Shown here one piece after another: positions 1 through 7,128 of a stretch of 15,281 nucleotides of DNA. A program made the translations under genes and the position numbers. Below the pieces are notes generated by a model. The model saw only the letters and a list, made by a program, of their open reading frames with translations, was not told the DNA's origin and searched no databases. The stretch spans positions 1 to 15,281 of the forward strand of contig CABUAL010000013.1 in assembly GCA_902489515.1 (NCBI GenBank), in the 5' to 3' direction. Source of the stretch: an uncultured Collinsella sp. (GTDB lineage: Bacteria; Actinomycetota; Coriobacteriia; Coriobacteriales; Coriobacteriaceae). How positions within the stretch are numbered: the stretch's first letter is position 1; each line of letters opens with the position of its first letter.

Positions 1-131
1 CCGGCTTGACGGTGAACAGTTCACCCCAATTGACCAACGGCTCCCCTCGCAGGGCGTCTTCGGTGGTGCGCTCGGTATCGGAGAGGCTTGCGACTGAACG
101 CAAATCGATGAAGTGACATATGGAGAAGGTC
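1..131. other. Window edge, possible gene end or start not resolved
   Basis: Several frames stay open up to the edge. On the plus strand one frame runs from base 3 to a TGA at 114-116, and another ends at a TGA at 95-97. On the minus strand a frame reading HFIDLRSVASLSDTERTTED and onward to the edge looks protein-like, but it has no ATG or GTG and no ribosome binding site near its upstream end; its only usual start is a TTG at 103. I cannot decide which, if any, is a real partial gene. Confidence 0.25.
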
Positions 132-172
132 TTAAAAAAGGGGCCCGGAAGGCAATGCCTTCCGGGCCCCTT
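132..172 (-). terminator. Intrinsic terminator of pyk
   Basis: A nearly perfect hairpin with arms at about 138-153 and 157-172 (GGGGCCCGGAAGGC and its complement) has a loop of about three bases. On the minus strand it is followed by a run of six T (complement of A134-139). It lies 29 bases beyond the pyk stop codon. There is no T-run on the plus-strand side, so it acts on leftward transcription. Confidence 0.93.
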
Positions 173-200
173 GCAATGCAAATCTGCTTGCAAGTGCGAT

Positions 201-1661
201 TTAGCGCACCTGAGCGACGTAAGCGACGTTGGTCGAGGAAACCTTGTCCTCGAGTTGGACGCTCATACGGGGATCGCCGGCGGTAGCGACGGTCAAATCG
301 CCAGTCTTGACGTAGCCGAGCTCCTTAGCGGTCTCGATCGCCTTGACGATCGTGCCGTTGACGGTGCCCTGGGTAATCTCGGCCTGGTGCGGGATAACGC
401 CCCAGTACATGATCATCTGCTGGACGGCCCACTCGTGGCGGGAGAACGCGCAGATCGGCATGTTGGGACGGAAGTGCGAGATCAGGCGAGCGGTACGACC
501 GGTGGTCGTCGGCACGGTGATGCACTTGGCGCCAACGGTGGTGGCCATGTTCACAGCGGACATACCCACAACGTTGTTGACGACGCGGGTGCCGTGAGCA
601 TCGGCCGGAACCTCGAGCGGAGCGTGGGCCGGGAGGTACTTCTCGGCCTCGAGAGCGATGCTGGCCTGCATCTTGACGGCCTCGACCGGGTACTTGCCGG
701 CAGCGGACTCGCCGGAAAGCATAACGGCGTCGGTGCCGTCGTAAATGGCGTTAGCAACGTCGGCAACCTCGGCGCGCGTCGGGCGCGGGTTCTGCTGCAT
801 GGAGTCGAGCATCTGCGTAGCGGTGATAACGGGCTTGTAGGCCGCGTTGCACTTGGCGATGATCTCCTTCTGGATGTGCGGAACGAGCTCGGGCTTGATC
901 TCGATGCCCAGGTCGCCACGGGCGACCATGATGCCATCGGAAGCCTCGAGGATCTCGTCGAAGTTCTCGACGCCCAGGGCGCACTCGATCTTCGGGAAGA
1001 TCGTCACGTGCTCGCCACCGTTCTCGCGGCAAAGCTTGCGGATGCCGCGGACGGACTCGCCGTCACGGATGAAGGAAGCGGCGATGTAGTCGATGTTCTC
1101 GGTCAGGCCAAAGAGGATGTCCTGACGATCGCGCTCGGTGATGGCGGGCAGAGAGATGTTGACGTTGGGCATGTTGACGCCCTTGCGCTCGCCGATCAGG
1201 CCGTCGTTCTTAACGACGCAGGTCATGTCCTGGCCGTCGACGGACTCGACCTCGAGGGCAACCAGGCCGTCATCGATCAGGATGAGGGAGCCCTTCTCGA
1301 CCTCGGAGGGCAGAGCCAGGTAGTCGAGGGAGATGTGCTCAGCGGTGCCGTGGAAATCCTCGGACGTGGGCTGAGCGGTGACGACGATCTTGTCGCCGGT
1401 CTTGACGGCAACCTTCTTGCCGTCGACCAAAAGGCCGGTGCGGACCTCGGGGCCCTTGGTGTCGAGCAGGATGCCGACGGGCATGCCGAGCTCCTTGGAA
1501 ATACGGCGGACGCGCTCGATGCGACCGTGGTGCTCGTCGTAGGAGCCGTGCGAGAAGTTAAAACGGGCGACGTTCATACCCGCCTTGATCATCTCGCGGA
1601 TGGTCTCGTCGCTATCGCAGGCGGGACCCATGGTGCATACAATCTTGGTGCGCTTGTACAT
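201..1661 (-). CDS. pyk: Pyruvate kinase
   Basis: This enzyme makes pyruvate and ATP from phosphoenolpyruvate and ADP in the last step of glycolysis, in the cytosol. The 486 residues match the usual bacterial length. Visible family signatures are VARFNFSHG at 31-39 (Arg33, Asn35, Ser37), LLDTKGPEVRTG at 65-76 (Asp67, Arg74), the active-site segment IFPKIE with Lys224 and Glu226, MVARGDLGIE with Asp250, ATQMLDSM at 281-288 (Thr282), and the PTRAEVADVANAIYDGTDAV block from 294. The C-terminal domain is present and complete, but I see no extra PEP-utiliser domain. The start is fixed by GGAGG at 1667-1671, five bases from the ATG. The gene stands alone, with its own -10 box at 1725-1730 and terminator at 132-172. 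Confidence 0.98.
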   Translation of the reverse strand: MYKRTKIVCTMGPACDSDETIREMIKAGMNVARFNFSHGSYDEHHGRIERVRRISKELGMPVGILLDTKGPEVRTGLLVDGKKVAVKTGDKIVVTAQPTSEDFHGTAEHISLDYLALPSEVEKGSLILIDDGLVALEVESVDGQDMTCVVKNDGLIGERKGVNMPNVNISLPAITERDRQDILFGLTENIDYIAASFIRDGESVRGIRKLCRENGGEHVTIFPKIECALGVENFDEILEASDGIMVARGDLGIEIKPELVPHIQKEIIAKCNAAYKPVITATQMLDSMQQNPRPTRAEVADVANAIYDGTDAVMLSGESAAGKYPVEAVKMQASIALEAEKYLPAHAPLEVPADAHGTRVVNNVVGMSAVNMATTVGAKCITVPTTTGRTARLISHFRPNMPICAFSRHEWAVQQMIMYWGVIPHQAEITQGTVNGTIVKAIETAKELGYVKTGDLTVATAGDPRMSVQLEDKVSSTNVAYVAQVR

Positions 1662-1724
1662 TCAGACCTCCATCTGACATCGTCTTGCGCTGATAGATAA
1701 ACCATAAGAAATAAAACTGAGATG

Positions 1725-1730
1725 ATTATA
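1725..1730 (-). promoter_or_regulatory. Probable -10 box of the pyk promoter
   Basis: On the minus strand this reads TATAAT, a perfect sigma-70 type -10 hexamer. It would start transcription near 1718 and give a leader of about 57 bases. No good -35 box lies at the usual 16-18 base distance; the nearest sequence is G-rich (GGGGTA), and a TTGGGG sits too far upstream. The promoter may therefore rely on an activator or an extended contact. Confidence 0.6.
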
Positions 1731-1954
1731 ACGAAATGCCGACCGAATACCCCAAAAAATCGACCGTATGCCGAATTAGAAGTTCATTTTTTGCGAAAAA
1801 ACGGTATATGCAAAAACTTTACCAACCGTTCTAACCGCTGCTATCTGGGCGATATTTTAGTTCGATGATGCGCCGAAGAAAAAACGTTTTATCAATCTTG
1901 AGCATCACACTGTCTGCACCGTTGCGCCTGTGCCGTGTTTCCAGATGGAATGTT
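1731..1954. other. Divergent intergenic region without a gene
   Basis: This AT-richer spacer lies between pyk and the calcium ATPase. I see no credible reading frame. It contains a short palindrome TTTTTTGCGAAAAAA at 1787-1801 and related words ATGCCGACCGAA (1736-1747) and ATGCCGAATTAG (1768-1779), which could be protein-binding sites for either flanking promoter. I do not recognise a known operator. Confidence 0.5.
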
Positions 1955-1984
1955 TTGGCTAGACGCGCCGCTTTGGGGTACCAT
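1955..1984 (+). promoter_or_regulatory. Candidate promoter of the calcium ATPase gene
   Basis: TTGGCT (1955-1960) and TACCAT (1979-1984) are separated by 18 bases. Each is a moderate match to TTGACA and TATAAT. The predicted start near 1991 lies just before the first hairpin of the structured leader, which makes the placement sensible. This was chosen by eye, and other weak boxes exist upstream. Confidence 0.4.
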
Positions 1985-1998
1985 AGCTCCACTATCAA

Positions 1999-2095
1999 CT
2001 GCCGCTCAGCACGGCAGCCTTGATGAGCCCTTGCCCTTCTCCTGGGAATTATGATCGGGCATCAATCTGCTGAGTGGCCCGAATCCCAGGAGGGG
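1999..2095 (+). promoter_or_regulatory. Structured mRNA leader that can mask the ATPase ribosome binding site
   Basis: Two hairpins can form. Hairpin 1 has a 6-bp stem, CTGCCG (1999-2004) with CGGCAG (2012-2017), and the 7-base loop CTCAGCA (2005-2011). Hairpin 2 has a perfect 9-bp outer stem, CTCCTGGGA (2039-2047) with TCCCAGGAG (2084-2092), then a 6-bp inner stem (2055-2060 with 2077-2082). The right outer arm contains AGGAG of the Shine-Dalgarno sequence AGGAGGGG (2088-2095). The whole loop of hairpin 1 is complementary to TGCTGAG (2068-2074) in the loop of hairpin 2, so a kissing contact is possible. This suggests control of translation initiation. I could not match it to a known riboswitch class. 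Confidence 0.5.
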
Positions 2096-2102
2096 ACTCT
2101 AT

Positions 2103-4784
2103 ATGCAAAAGGAATACCTGTCCGCCGCGGCGGAGGTACTCAGCGACCAAGGTGTCGATGAGAACCTCGGCCTGAGCAACGACGAGGCGTCGTCGCGCCT
2201 CGCCAAGACAGGCCCTAACAAGCTCGAGGAAGCCGAGAAGACCCCGTTGTGGAAGCGCTTCTTTGAGCAGATGGCCGACCCCATGGTCATCATGCTGATC
2301 GTTGCCGCCGTCATCAGTGCACTCACGGGCATGGTCAAGGGCGAGCCCGACTTTGCCGACGTCGCCATCATCATGTTCGTCGTTATCGTCAACTCGGTGC
2401 TGGGCGTGGTCCAGGAGGCCAAGAGCGAGGAAGCTCTCGAGGCCCTGCAGGAGATGAGCGCGGCGCAGTCCAAGGTGCTGCGCGACGGCAAGCTCGTGCA
2501 CCTGCCGAGCGCCGAGCTCGTGCCCGGTGACGTGATCATGCTCGAGGCGGGCGACTCCGTCCCGGCCGACTGCCGCGTGCTCGAGAGCGCCACGATGAAG
2601 ATCGAGGAGGCCGCCCTTACCGGCGAGTCCGTACCCGTCGAGAAGCATGCCGACGTGATCGAGCTCGCCGCCGGCACCGACGACGTGCCGCTCGGCGACC
2701 GCAAGAACATGTGCTACATGGGTTCCACCGTGGTATACGGCCGTGGCCGCGCCGTCGTGGTCGGCACCGGCATGAACACCGAGATGGGTAAGATCGCCGG
2801 CGCCCTGGCCGAGGCCAAGGAAGAGCTCACGCCGCTGCAGGTGAAGCTTGCCGAGCTCAGCCGCATCCTCACCATCATGGTTATCGTCATCTGCGTCGTC
2901 ATCTTTGGCGTCGACATCATCCGCCACGGCGTGGGCAACGTTCTCACCGACCCGACCGCGCTGCTCGACACCTTTATGGTCGCTGTCTCGCTTGCCGTCG
3001 CCGCCATCCCCGAGGGCCTGGTCGCCGTCGTGACCATCGTGCTGTCGCTTGGCGTGACCAAGATGGCCAAGCGCCAGGCGATTATCCGCAAGCTCTCTGC
3101 CGTCGAGACCCTTGGCTGCACGCAGACCATCTGCTCGGACAAGACCGGTACCCTCACCCAGAACAAAATGACCGTCGTCAAGCACGAGCTCTCCGCGCCT
3201 AAGGAGAAGTTCCTGGCCGGCATGGCTCTGTGCTCCGATGCCCAGTGGGACGAGGAGCTGGGCGAGGCCGTGGGCGAGCCGACTGAGTGCGCGCTCGTCA
3301 ACGACGCCGGCAAGGCGGGCCTCACTGGCCTGACTGCCGAGCACCCGCGCGTGGGCGAGGCCCCGTTCGACTCGGGCCGCAAGATGATGTCCGTGGTCGT
3401 CGAGACCCTGGACGGCGAGTACGAGCAGTACACCAAGGGCGCGCCCGACGTGGTGATCGGCCTGTGCACCCATATCTACGAGGGCGACAAGGTCGTTCCG
3501 CTGACCGAGGAGCGCCGTGCCGAGCTCGTGGCCGCCAACAAGGCCATGGCCGACGAGGCCCTGCGCGTGCTGGCGCTGGCAAGCCGCACCTACACCGAGG
3601 TCCCGGCCGACTGCAGCCCCGCTGCGCTCGAGCACGACCTGGTCTTCTGCGGCCTGTCCGGCATGATCGACCCGGTTCGCCCCGAGGTCGCCGACGCCAT
3701 CCGCGAGGCGCACGACGCCGGTATCCGCACCGTCATGATCACGGGCGACCACATCGACACCGCCGTGGCCATCGCCAAGCAGCTGGGCATCGTCACCGAT
3801 CGCAACCATGCCATCACCGGTGCCGACCTCGATCGCATGAGCGACGAGGAACTCGACGCGCACATCGAGGACTACGGCGTGTACGCCCGCGTCCAACCCG
3901 AGCACAAGACACGCATCGTCGAGGCTTGGAAGTCGCGCGACCAGATCGTGGCCATGACGGGCGACGGCGTCAACGACGCCCCGTCCATCAAGCGCGCCGA
4001 CATCGGCGTGGGCATGGGCATTACTGGTACCGACGTCACCAAGAACGTCGCCGACATGGTGCTCGCCGACGACAATTTCGCCACCATCATCGGTGCCTGC
4101 GAAGAGGGCCGTCGTATCTACGACAACATTCGTAAGGTCATCCAGTTCCTGCTTTCGGCTAACCTTGCCGAGGTCTTCTCGGTGTTCATCGCCACGCTCA
4201 TCGGCTTTACCATCTTCCAGCCGGTGCAGCTGCTGTGGGTGAACCTGGTCACCGACTGTTTCCCCGCGCTCGCGCTGGGCATGGAGGACGCCGAGGGCGA
4301 CATCATGAAGCGCAAGCCGCGCAACGCCAAGGACGGCGTCTTTGCCGGACATATGGGTCTGGACTGCGTGGTCCAGGGCCTAATCATCACCGTGCTGGTG
4401 CTGGCGAGCTTCTTTGTGGGCGTGTACTTTGACATGGGCTACATCCACATCGCCGATATGATCGCCGGCAATGCCGACGAGGAAGGCGTGATGATGGCGT
4501 TCATCACGCTCAACATGGTCGAGATTTTCCACTGCTTCAATATGCGCAGCCGTCGTGCGTCGCTGTTCACCATGAAGAAGCAGAACAAGTGGCTGTGGGC
4601 TTCGGCCGCGCTGGCGCTGGTGCTGACGGTGATCGTGACCGTGCAGCCGACGCTTGCCGAGATGTTCTTTGGCCCCGTGACGCTTGAGCTCAAGGGCGTT
4701 CTTGCCGCGCTGGGCCTGGCCTTCCTGATCATCCCACTGATGGAGATCTACAAGGCGATCATGCGCGCGGTCGAAAAAGAGTAA
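2103..4784 (+). CDS. Calcium-transporting P-type ATPase (P2 type)
   Basis: An integral membrane pump that uses ATP to move cations, most likely exporting Ca2+. All parts are in order in 893 residues: the cation ATPase N-terminal domain; a membrane pair from about 55; the actuator motif TGES at 173-176; the M4 motif AAIPEGL (Pro303, Glu304); the phosphorylated Asp346 in DKTGTLT; KGAPD in the nucleotide domain; TGDGVNDAP at about 619-627; and six C-terminal helices. The ion-site residues of SERCA-type pumps are kept: Asn687 and Glu690 in M5 (SANLAEV), and Asn714, Thr717 and Asp718 in M6 (NLVTD). This favours calcium over Na+/K+ or H+. The start is set by AGGAGGGG at 2088-2095, seven bases from the ATG. 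The gene is monocistronic, with a structured leader. The exact substrate is inferred from motifs; manganese is possible. Confidence 0.94.
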   Translation: MQKEYLSAAAEVLSDQGVDENLGLSNDEASSRLAKTGPNKLEEAEKTPLWKRFFEQMADPMVIMLIVAAVISALTGMVKGEPDFADVAIIMFVVIVNSVLGVVQEAKSEEALEALQEMSAAQSKVLRDGKLVHLPSAELVPGDVIMLEAGDSVPADCRVLESATMKIEEAALTGESVPVEKHADVIELAAGTDDVPLGDRKNMCYMGSTVVYGRGRAVVVGTGMNTEMGKIAGALAEAKEELTPLQVKLAELSRILTIMVIVICVVIFGVDIIRHGVGNVLTDPTALLDTFMVAVSLAVAAIPEGLVAVVTIVLSLGVTKMAKRQAIIRKLSAVETLGCTQTICSDKTGTLTQNKMTVVKHELSAPKEKFLAGMALCSDAQWDEELGEAVGEPTECALVNDAGKAGLTGLTAEHPRVGEAPFDSGRKMMSVVVETLDGEYEQYTKGAPDVVIGLCTHIYEGDKVVPLTEERRAELVAANKAMADEALRVLALASRTYTEVPADCSPAALEHDLVFCGLSGMIDPVRPEVADAIREAHDAGIRTVMITGDHIDTAVAIAKQLGIVTDRNHAITGADLDRMSDEELDAHIEDYGVYARVQPEHKTRIVEAWKSRDQIVAMTGDGVNDAPSIKRADIGVGMGITGTDVTKNVADMVLADDNFATIIGACEEGRRIYDNIRKVIQFLLSANLAEVFSVFIATLIGFTIFQPVQLLWVNLVTDCFPALALGMEDAEGDIMKRKPRNAKDGVFAGHMGLDCVVQGLIITVLVLASFFVGVYFDMGYIHIADMIAGNADEEGVMMAFITLNMVEIFHCFNMRSRRASLFTMKKQNKWLWASAALALVLTVIVTVQPTLAEMFFGPVTLELKGVLAALGLAFLIIPLMEIYKAIMRAVEKE

Positions 4785-4795
4785 CGTTCCTGTCC

Positions 4796-4890
4796 GGGCC
4801 CGACCGCCTGCGGGGTTTCCACGGGCACGTCCTCGCCGCTTTGCGGCTGCGGGATGTGCCCTTAGGAAACCCCTCCCGGCGGGCGGGCCC
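4796..4890. repeat. Long imperfect palindrome downstream of the ATPase gene
   Basis: Nested complementary arms are GGGCCCG (4796-4802) with CGGGCCC (4884-4890), CCGCC (4804-4808) with GGCGG (4878-4882), GGGGTTTCC (4812-4820) with GGAAACCCC (4865-4873), GGGCAC (4823-4828) with GTGCCC (4856-4861), and GCCGC (4835-4839) with GCGGC (4843-4847). Together they form one stem of about 95 bases with small internal loops. There is no T-run on either side, so it is not a simple terminator. It looks like a REP- or MITE-like intergenic element or an mRNA 3'-end protector. Confidence 0.75.
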
Positions 4891-4949
4891 TGCGGCCACA
4901 AGCGCCTCCCAGCACCCGTGCGGATGAAAAGGGCTGAGGGAAAGTTTGT

Positions 4950-4983
4950 GAGCTGGTCTGGCTTTGCCCGGCCAGCTCTTTTT
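4950..4983 (+). terminator. Intrinsic terminator after the calcium ATPase gene
   Basis: GAGCTGG (4950-4956) pairs with CCAGCTC (4972-4978), with a short extra TGGC/GCC pairing inside the loop, and is followed directly by TTTTT (4979-4983). It lies 165 bases beyond the ATPase stop codon and just ahead of rsgA, so it should separate the two transcripts. Confidence 0.8.
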
Positions 4984-4993
4984 GATTTAAAAT
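4964..4993 (+). promoter_or_regulatory. Candidate rsgA promoter
   Basis: TTGCCC (4964-4969) and TAAAAT (4988-4993) are spaced by 18 bases. The -35 box overlaps the terminator stem. The predicted start near 5000 gives a leader of about 30 bases that contains only the right arm of the 21-bp inverted repeat. Confidence 0.4.
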
Positions 4994-5031
4994 ACCTGCT
5001 CAGTTGTGATTTATGGTGCTGGGAGGCGCTT

Positions 5032-6216
5032 GTGGGCAAGGCTAAGGCGAAGGCGAAGAAAAAGACGACGGGGGCGCGGGCTAAGCGCAATCGTCGTCGG
5101 AAGCTTGCGACCGAGGCCCCCGCGTCTGCCGAGGAGCTGCTGGCAAGCGTGCCGGGACTCGATGCGCTGCAGGACGTTCCGGCGTTTGATGACCTGCCGG
5201 TCGATGCTGCCCAGCGGGCCGCCTTTGATGATTTTTGTGCCCAGGCCGAGGAGCGCGAGCAGATGCAGCTGGGTGCCGTGGTGCGCCTGGACCGCGGGTT
5301 TCCGCTGGTGGCGACAGCCGATGACACGTTTCGTGCCGAGCATGCCGTGGGGTTTGCCAAGTCTCGCGGTGAGGACGAGGTTTTGCTGCCCGCCGTGGGC
5401 GACCGCGTTGCGGTGCGCCGTGCGCCCGGGCACGACATGGGTGTGATCGAGTGCGTGCTACCGCGCCGCACGAGCTTTGAGCGCTGGCGCGGTCGCGCCC
5501 GTGGCGAGCGTCAGGTATTGTGCTCCAACCTCGATAGCGTGCTCATCGTGCAGGCGCTCGGTGCCGGCGAAGTGCTGCTCGACCGCGTGGCTCGCTCGCT
5601 GGTGCTGGCGCTCGACTGCAACGCCGAGCCCGTGGTCGTACTGACCAAGGCCGATCGCTGCGAACCCGACGAGCTGGAACGCGACCTGGACCGCGTGCGT
5701 CGTCTAGTTGGTCCGGACGTGCGCGTGATCGTGACGTCCTCTGCCGAGGGCCGCGGCCTGGACGAGGTCCGTGCCTGCGTGCCTGCCGGGAGCTGTGCCA
5801 TGATTCTGGGCGAGTCGGGTGCCGGCAAGTCGACGCTGCTCAATGCACTGCTGGGCCACGATACGTTGGCGACCGGCGGTGTGCGTGAACGCGACGACCA
5901 GGGCCGTCACACTACCGTCGCGCGCGTGATGGTGGCGCTGCCGGGCGACGCCGGCGTGATCGCCGATGCTCCGGGCCTGCGCAGCCTACCGCTCGTGGGT
6001 CACGAGCGAGGTCTGGCGCGCGCTTTCCCCGAGATTGTCGAGGCATCGCGCGCGTGCCGGTTTGGCGATTGCACGCATACCCATGAGCCGGGTTGTGCCG
6101 TTCGCGAGGCCGAGGGTGCCGGGCAGATTGACAGCCTGCGCCTGGAAACGTTCCAAAATCTGGCGTCATCCATGCGCGTGAGCGCTCAAATGCTCGATCC
6201 CGATGTTCATCTGTAA
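5032..6216 (+). CDS. rsgA: Ribosome small-subunit biogenesis GTPase RsgA
   Basis: A circularly permuted GTPase that helps mature the 30S ribosomal subunit in the cytosol. Order of parts in 394 residues: a very basic N-terminus (GKAKAKAKKKTTGARAKRNR), an acidic linker, an OB-fold from about 80, then the GTPase motifs in permuted order: TKAD at 205-208 (G4), SSAEGRG (G5), GESGAGKST from 260 (G1), RHTT (G2) and DAPG at 312-315 (G3). The C-terminal zinc site is Cys342-x4-Cys347-x-His349-x5-Cys355, as in known RsgA proteins. I chose GTG 5032 because GGGAGG sits five bases upstream; an in-frame GTG at 4918 would read through the inverted repeat and terminator and is unlikely. The basic N-terminal extension of about 75 residues is longer than in typical RsgA and may bind rRNA (inference). 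Confidence 0.95.
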   Translation: MGKAKAKAKKKTTGARAKRNRRRKLATEAPASAEELLASVPGLDALQDVPAFDDLPVDAAQRAAFDDFCAQAEEREQMQLGAVVRLDRGFPLVATADDTFRAEHAVGFAKSRGEDEVLLPAVGDRVAVRRAPGHDMGVIECVLPRRTSFERWRGRARGERQVLCSNLDSVLIVQALGAGEVLLDRVARSLVLALDCNAEPVVVLTKADRCEPDELERDLDRVRRLVGPDVRVIVTSSAEGRGLDEVRACVPAGSCAMILGESGAGKSTLLNALLGHDTLATGGVRERDDQGRHTTVARVMVALPGDAGVIADAPGLRSLPLVGHERGLARAFPEIVEASRACRFGDCTHTHEPGCAVREAEGAGQIDSLRLETFQNLASSMRVSAQMLDPDVHL

Positions 6217-6234
6217 TTGATTTTTCCTATGACA

Positions 6235-6268
6235 GCCGTCTCCCAACTGTTCAGGAGACGGCTTTTTT
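6235..6268 (+). terminator. Intrinsic terminator of rsgA
   Basis: GCCGTCTCC (6235-6243) and GGAGACGGC (6254-6262) form a perfect 9-bp stem with a 10-base loop, followed by TTTTTT (6263-6268). It lies 18 bases after the rsgA stop codon. Confidence 0.96.
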
Positions 6269-6296
6269 GCTGCGGAAAAGCCTCGAAACATGTAAT
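6267..6296 (+). promoter_or_regulatory. Candidate promoter of the Tad pilus operon
   Basis: TTGCTG (6267-6272) and TGTAAT (6291-6296) are spaced by 18 bases, immediately after the rsgA terminator. Transcription would start near 6303 and give a leader of about 165 bases. A separate perfect TTGACA lies at 6366-6371 but has no convincing -10 box at the right distance, so it is a weaker alternative. Confidence 0.3.
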
Positions 6297-6306
6297 TTGC
6301 TGACGT

Positions 6307-6358
6307 GCTGACCAAAACCTTGCCACGAGCTTGACGGGCTGGTCAGCTTTTGGTCAGC
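6307..6358. promoter_or_regulatory. Repeated 8-mer and inverted repeat, candidate operator for the Tad operon
   Basis: The word TGGTCAGC occurs at 6340-6347 and again at 6351-6358, exactly 11 bases (one helical turn) apart, and its complement GCTGACCA occurs at 6307-6314. The outer copies extend to an 11-bp inverted repeat, GCTGACCAAAA (6307-6317) with TTTTGGTCAGC (6348-6358). Its place just after the candidate promoter and about 110 bases ahead of cpaB fits a repressor or activator site, or a leader hairpin. Confidence 0.5.
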
Positions 6359-6468
6359 GATTGGTTTGACATCGAAAACCAAGATTACGATTGCGCCGCT
6401 TTGCACTCTGACCGCCCAGACAATGGTGGTACGGGCATTCGCCCGGCACTGCCATGAGAGGAGCGGCC

Positions 6469-7128
6469 GTGAACAAGAGCAAGCGCATCGCCATCAGTCT
6501 GGTCGCGGGCGTGCTCGCTGCTCTGCTCTGCATGGTTTACGGCTCGTCGATCCGCTCGCAAGCCGAACAGGTCCAGGCTGAGACCTTGGCCAAGTACGGT
6601 GGCGATCACGTCGAGGTATGCGTCGCGGCGCGCGATATCGATGTGGGCGAGACCCTCGATGAGACCAATGTCATAACCCAGGAATGGCTGACAAGTCTGC
6701 TGCCGCGTGACGCGGTGACCGAGCTGCGCCAGGTGCGCGGCGACGTGACGACTTCGCGTATTCCCAAAAACGCCGTGATCTGCAATGTCTACACCAAGGC
6801 CGAGAGCCACAAGCTCGAGGTGCCTAAGGGCAAGGTCGCCGTTTCGGTGGCGGTCGATGCCGAGCACTCGGTCGGCGGCGCCACGGGCGTGGGCAGCTAC
6901 GTGGATGTGTATGTGCAAAAAGACAGCGTAACCGATCGGCTGTGCGGCGCGTACGTAATCGATACCAGTGAGGATTCCGGTGCCACGCGCGAGGGCAAGA
7001 TCGAATGGGTGACGCTGGCGGCTGACCCCGAAGACGTCAAGGAACTGCTGGGAGCCTCGGGCAAGGGAACGGTCAGCTTGACGATTCCCGCCACGGCGCG
7101 CGGCAAAAAGAGCGGAGGCGACGAGTGA
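6469..7128 (+). CDS. cpaB: CpaB/RcpC-type Tad pilus assembly protein with SAF domain
   Basis: First gene of the Tad operon, 219 residues. An N-terminal membrane anchor (about residues 7-25, IAISLVAGVLAALLCMVYG) is followed by a SAF-like domain starting near VEVCVAARDIDVGETLDETN and running through the RIPKNAVI segment, the usual layout of CpaB/RcpC. These proteins sit on the outer face of the membrane and help pilus assembly; in Gram-negatives they work with the secretin, which a Gram-positive lacks, so the partner here is uncertain. I prefer GTG 6469, with AGAGGAG five bases upstream, over ATG 6454, which would overlap that site. The stop codon overlaps the tadZ start (TGATG), so the two genes are probably translationally coupled. 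Confidence 0.85.
   Translation: MNKSKRIAISLVAGVLAALLCMVYGSSIRSQAEQVQAETLAKYGGDHVEVCVAARDIDVGETLDETNVITQEWLTSLLPRDAVTELRQVRGDVTTSRIPKNAVICNVYTKAESHKLEVPKGKVAVSVAVDAEHSVGGATGVGSYVDVYVQKDSVTDRLCGAYVIDTSEDSGATREGKIEWVTLAADPEDVKELLGASGKGTVSLTIPATARGKKSGGDE

Larger units (their letters stand above)
4896..5035. repeat. Perfect 21-bp inverted repeat around the rsgA control region
   Basis: The 21 bases at 4896-4916 are the exact reverse complement of 5015-5035, with 98 bases between them. The right arm holds the rsgA Shine-Dalgarno sequence GGGAGG (5021-5026) and the GTG start codon (5032-5034). The loop holds a terminator hairpin (4950-4983) and the likely rsgA promoter. In a read-through transcript from the ATPase gene the left arm could pair with and hide the rsgA start; an RNA started at the local promoter would lack the left arm. 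Confidence 0.9.

Noticed and set aside
120-1700. Long plus-strand open frame of 526 codons opposite pyk
   Set aside because: It is the antisense of a clear pyruvate kinase gene, has no ribosome site, passes through the pyk terminator and has an unnatural Asp/Gly/Leu/His-rich composition typical of shadows in high-GC DNA.
1999-2095. Known yybP-ykoY manganese riboswitch or M-box upstream of the pump
   Set aside because: I do not see the conserved loop sequences or the junction layout of either class; only simple stems and a loop-loop match are present.
2049-4352. Minus-strand open frame of 767 codons opposite the calcium ATPase gene
   Set aside because: It is the antisense shadow of the ATPase coding sequence, rich in His, Asp, Gly and Val with no domain, no membrane pattern and no start signal.
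4918-5031. N-terminal extension of RsgA from GTG 4918
   Set aside because: It would run through the terminator hairpin, promoter and inverted repeat, has no ribosome site, and the GTG at 5032 has an excellent one.
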